Shown here: piece by piece, positions 40,194-41,028 of the stretch
Position numbering within the stretch: position 1 is the stretch's first letter
Layout of the letters: every line of letters starts with the position of its first letter
Source of the DNA: an uncultured Prevotellaceae bacterium
Lineage (GTDB): Bacteria > Bacteroidota > Bacteroidia > Bacteroidales > Bacteroidaceae
Reading direction: 5' to 3'
Assembly: GCA_937898415.1 (NCBI GenBank)
Contig: CALDLA010000095.1
Coordinates: 1-41,028, forward strand
Length of the DNA: 41,028 nt
Translations under genes and position numbers: made by a program
Notes under the pieces: model-generated
What the model saw: the letters and a program-made list of their open reading frames with translations, nothing else
What the model was told of the DNA's origin: nothing
Database searches by the model: none

Positions 40194-40948
40194 AAATCGT
40201 CATCATAGGCTCAGGCAACCTAGCCACCCAGTTGTCGCTGGCACTCAAGGAGGCCGGCAAGGACATCGTGCAGGTGTATAGCCGCACGGAGGAGCACGCC
40301 AGGACGCTGGCAGAAAAGATAGGCTGCGGATTCACGACGAGCATTGACGACGTCGACCACAAGGCCGACCTCTACATCGTCAGCATCAAGGACGATGCCA
40401 TCCGCGCAATGGCAGCCAAGCTGGGCGGCGTCCCCATGATGATCCACACCGCAGGCAGCATCCCGATGAACGTCTTCCTCGGACATGCCGACCACTACGG
40501 CGTACTCTATCCCATGCAGACGTTCTCGAAGAACCGTAAGGTGGACTTCCGCGAGATTCCATGCTTCATCGAGGCCTCCGACGAAGAGACGCTGTCCGCC
40601 ATACGGCAGTTGGCAGAAAGCATTTCCGACCACGTGGTGGACTGCAACTCTGAGCGCCGCAAGAAAATGCATCTGGCCGCCGTGCTGGCCTGCAACCTGA
40701 CGAACCATTGCTATCGGCTGGCCGAGCGCGTCGTCGAGGCAGAGCAGATAGACTTCCGGCTCTTCCAGCCGCTCATCATGGAGACGGCACGGAAGGTGGC
40801 CGAGATGTCGCCGCGCGATGCCCAGACGGGCCCCATGGTGCGCGACGACCAGGAGGTCATGTCGATGCAGATACAGATGCTGCCCGACCGCCGGACGCGC
40901 GATCTCTACCGGCTTATGGCCGAAAGTATCTACGAAGACTCCCTATAG
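40190..40948 (+). CDS. Rossmann-fold/DUF2520 protein, candidate ketopantoate reductase (PanG-like)
   Basis: This protein has 252 residues. The N-terminal NADP-binding Rossmann domain starts VIIGSGNLATQLSLAL (4-19), followed by YIVSIKDDAI (about 64-73) and a C-terminal helical DUF2520-type domain (HLAAVLACNLTNHCYRLAE, about 160-178). It shares an ATGA overlap with coaBC. The operon has panB, panC and panD but no classical panE, the ketopantoate reductase needed between PanB and PanC. A DUF2520-type reductase called PanG, described from Francisella, fills that role elsewhere as I recall, so this gene is a good candidate. That function is inferred from context and fold. Confidence 0.75.
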   Translation: MKIVIIGSGNLATQLSLALKEAGKDIVQVYSRTEEHARTLAEKIGCGFTTSIDDVDHKADLYIVSIKDDAIRAMAAKLGGVPMMIHTAGSIPMNVFLGHADHYGVLYPMQTFSKNRKVDFREIPCFIEASDEETLSAIRQLAESISDHVVDCNSERRKKMHLAAVLACNLTNHCYRLAERVVEAEQIDFRLFQPLIMETARKVAEMSPRDAQTGPMVRDDQEVMSMQIQMLPDRRTRDLYRLMAESIYEDSL

Positions 40949-40966
40949 GTACTTGCTTAACAGAAA

Positions 40967-41004
40967 GAGGGGACTGGCAGCACACGTAGTCTGTCAGTCC
41001 CCTC
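40967..41004 (+). terminator. Strong hairpin after the coenzyme A operon
   Basis: GAGGGGACTGGCAG (40967-40980) pairs with CTGTCAGTCCCCTC (40991-41004), 14 bp with one G-U, and a 10-nt loop. It lies 18 nt after the last stop codon. No long U run follows on the plus strand, so the termination role is likely but not certain. Confidence 0.6.
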
Positions 41005-41028
41005 CTCAGTCGTTTCAAAAAGTTTTGA

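Overview
The window looks like chromosomal DNA of a Bacteroidales bacterium, most likely Prevotella or a close relative. Promoters have the Bacteroidota form (TTTG, about 20 nt, then TAnnTTTG) and recur upstream of the genes and the tRNA cluster. Secreted proteins end in the Prevotella-style tail (K-G-V/L-Y-x-x-N-G-K/R-K-V-V). Family-level markers agree: a smalltalk small protein, a lipoprotein member of the BamA/TamA family, fimbrillin-like and BspA/GLUG surface proteins, and RAYT-type transposase remnants.

Layout. Positions 1-13,300 are an accessory, AT-rich region read mostly on the minus strand. It holds a KilA-C-like regulator with operator-like repeats, two overlapping genes of unknown function, a single-chain restriction-modification enzyme (nuclease, adenine methylase and target recognition in one polypeptide), a small membrane protein, and a lipoprotein gene broken in this sequence by a 9-nt G tract. 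A small coiled-coil protein, a BspA/GLUG surface protein, a fimbrillin-like lipoprotein and two short MKK-x-Y-x-x-P peptides follow. Three related RAYT-derived elements lie in the same orientation, each just upstream of a cell-surface protein gene, and each carries its own TACTTTTG promoter. The block ends with a 41-bp perfect inverted repeat, a divergent promoter pair, smalltalk and a small membrane protein.

Positions 13,340-19,728 encode two large secreted beta-rich proteins of high GC. From 19,730 the region is core genome: tilS, rlmI-like methyltransferase and a 3'-5' exonuclease (overlapping, minus); ftsK and a LolA-like gene (plus); four tRNAs (Lys, Lys, Thr, Gly); a YycJ/WalJ-like hydrolase; a small lipoprotein; a TamL-like outer-membrane protein with dapA; a multidomain glycoside hydrolase behind an SPFH/NfeD pair; and a membrane-anchored putative regulator divergent from rfbA. 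The window closes with a tight operon rfbA-panB-panC-panD-coaBC plus a Rossmann/DUF2520 gene. That operon covers pantothenate to phosphopantothenoylcysteine decarboxylation, and the last gene is a candidate for the ketopantoate reductase step that is otherwise missing.

The most unusual signals are the apparently phase-OFF lipoprotein gene at the head of the restriction-modification operon, the RAYT-derived elements placed as portable promoters for surface genes (one fused in frame to a surface-protein ORF), and a nested palindrome family found both between genes and in frame inside a coding sequence.
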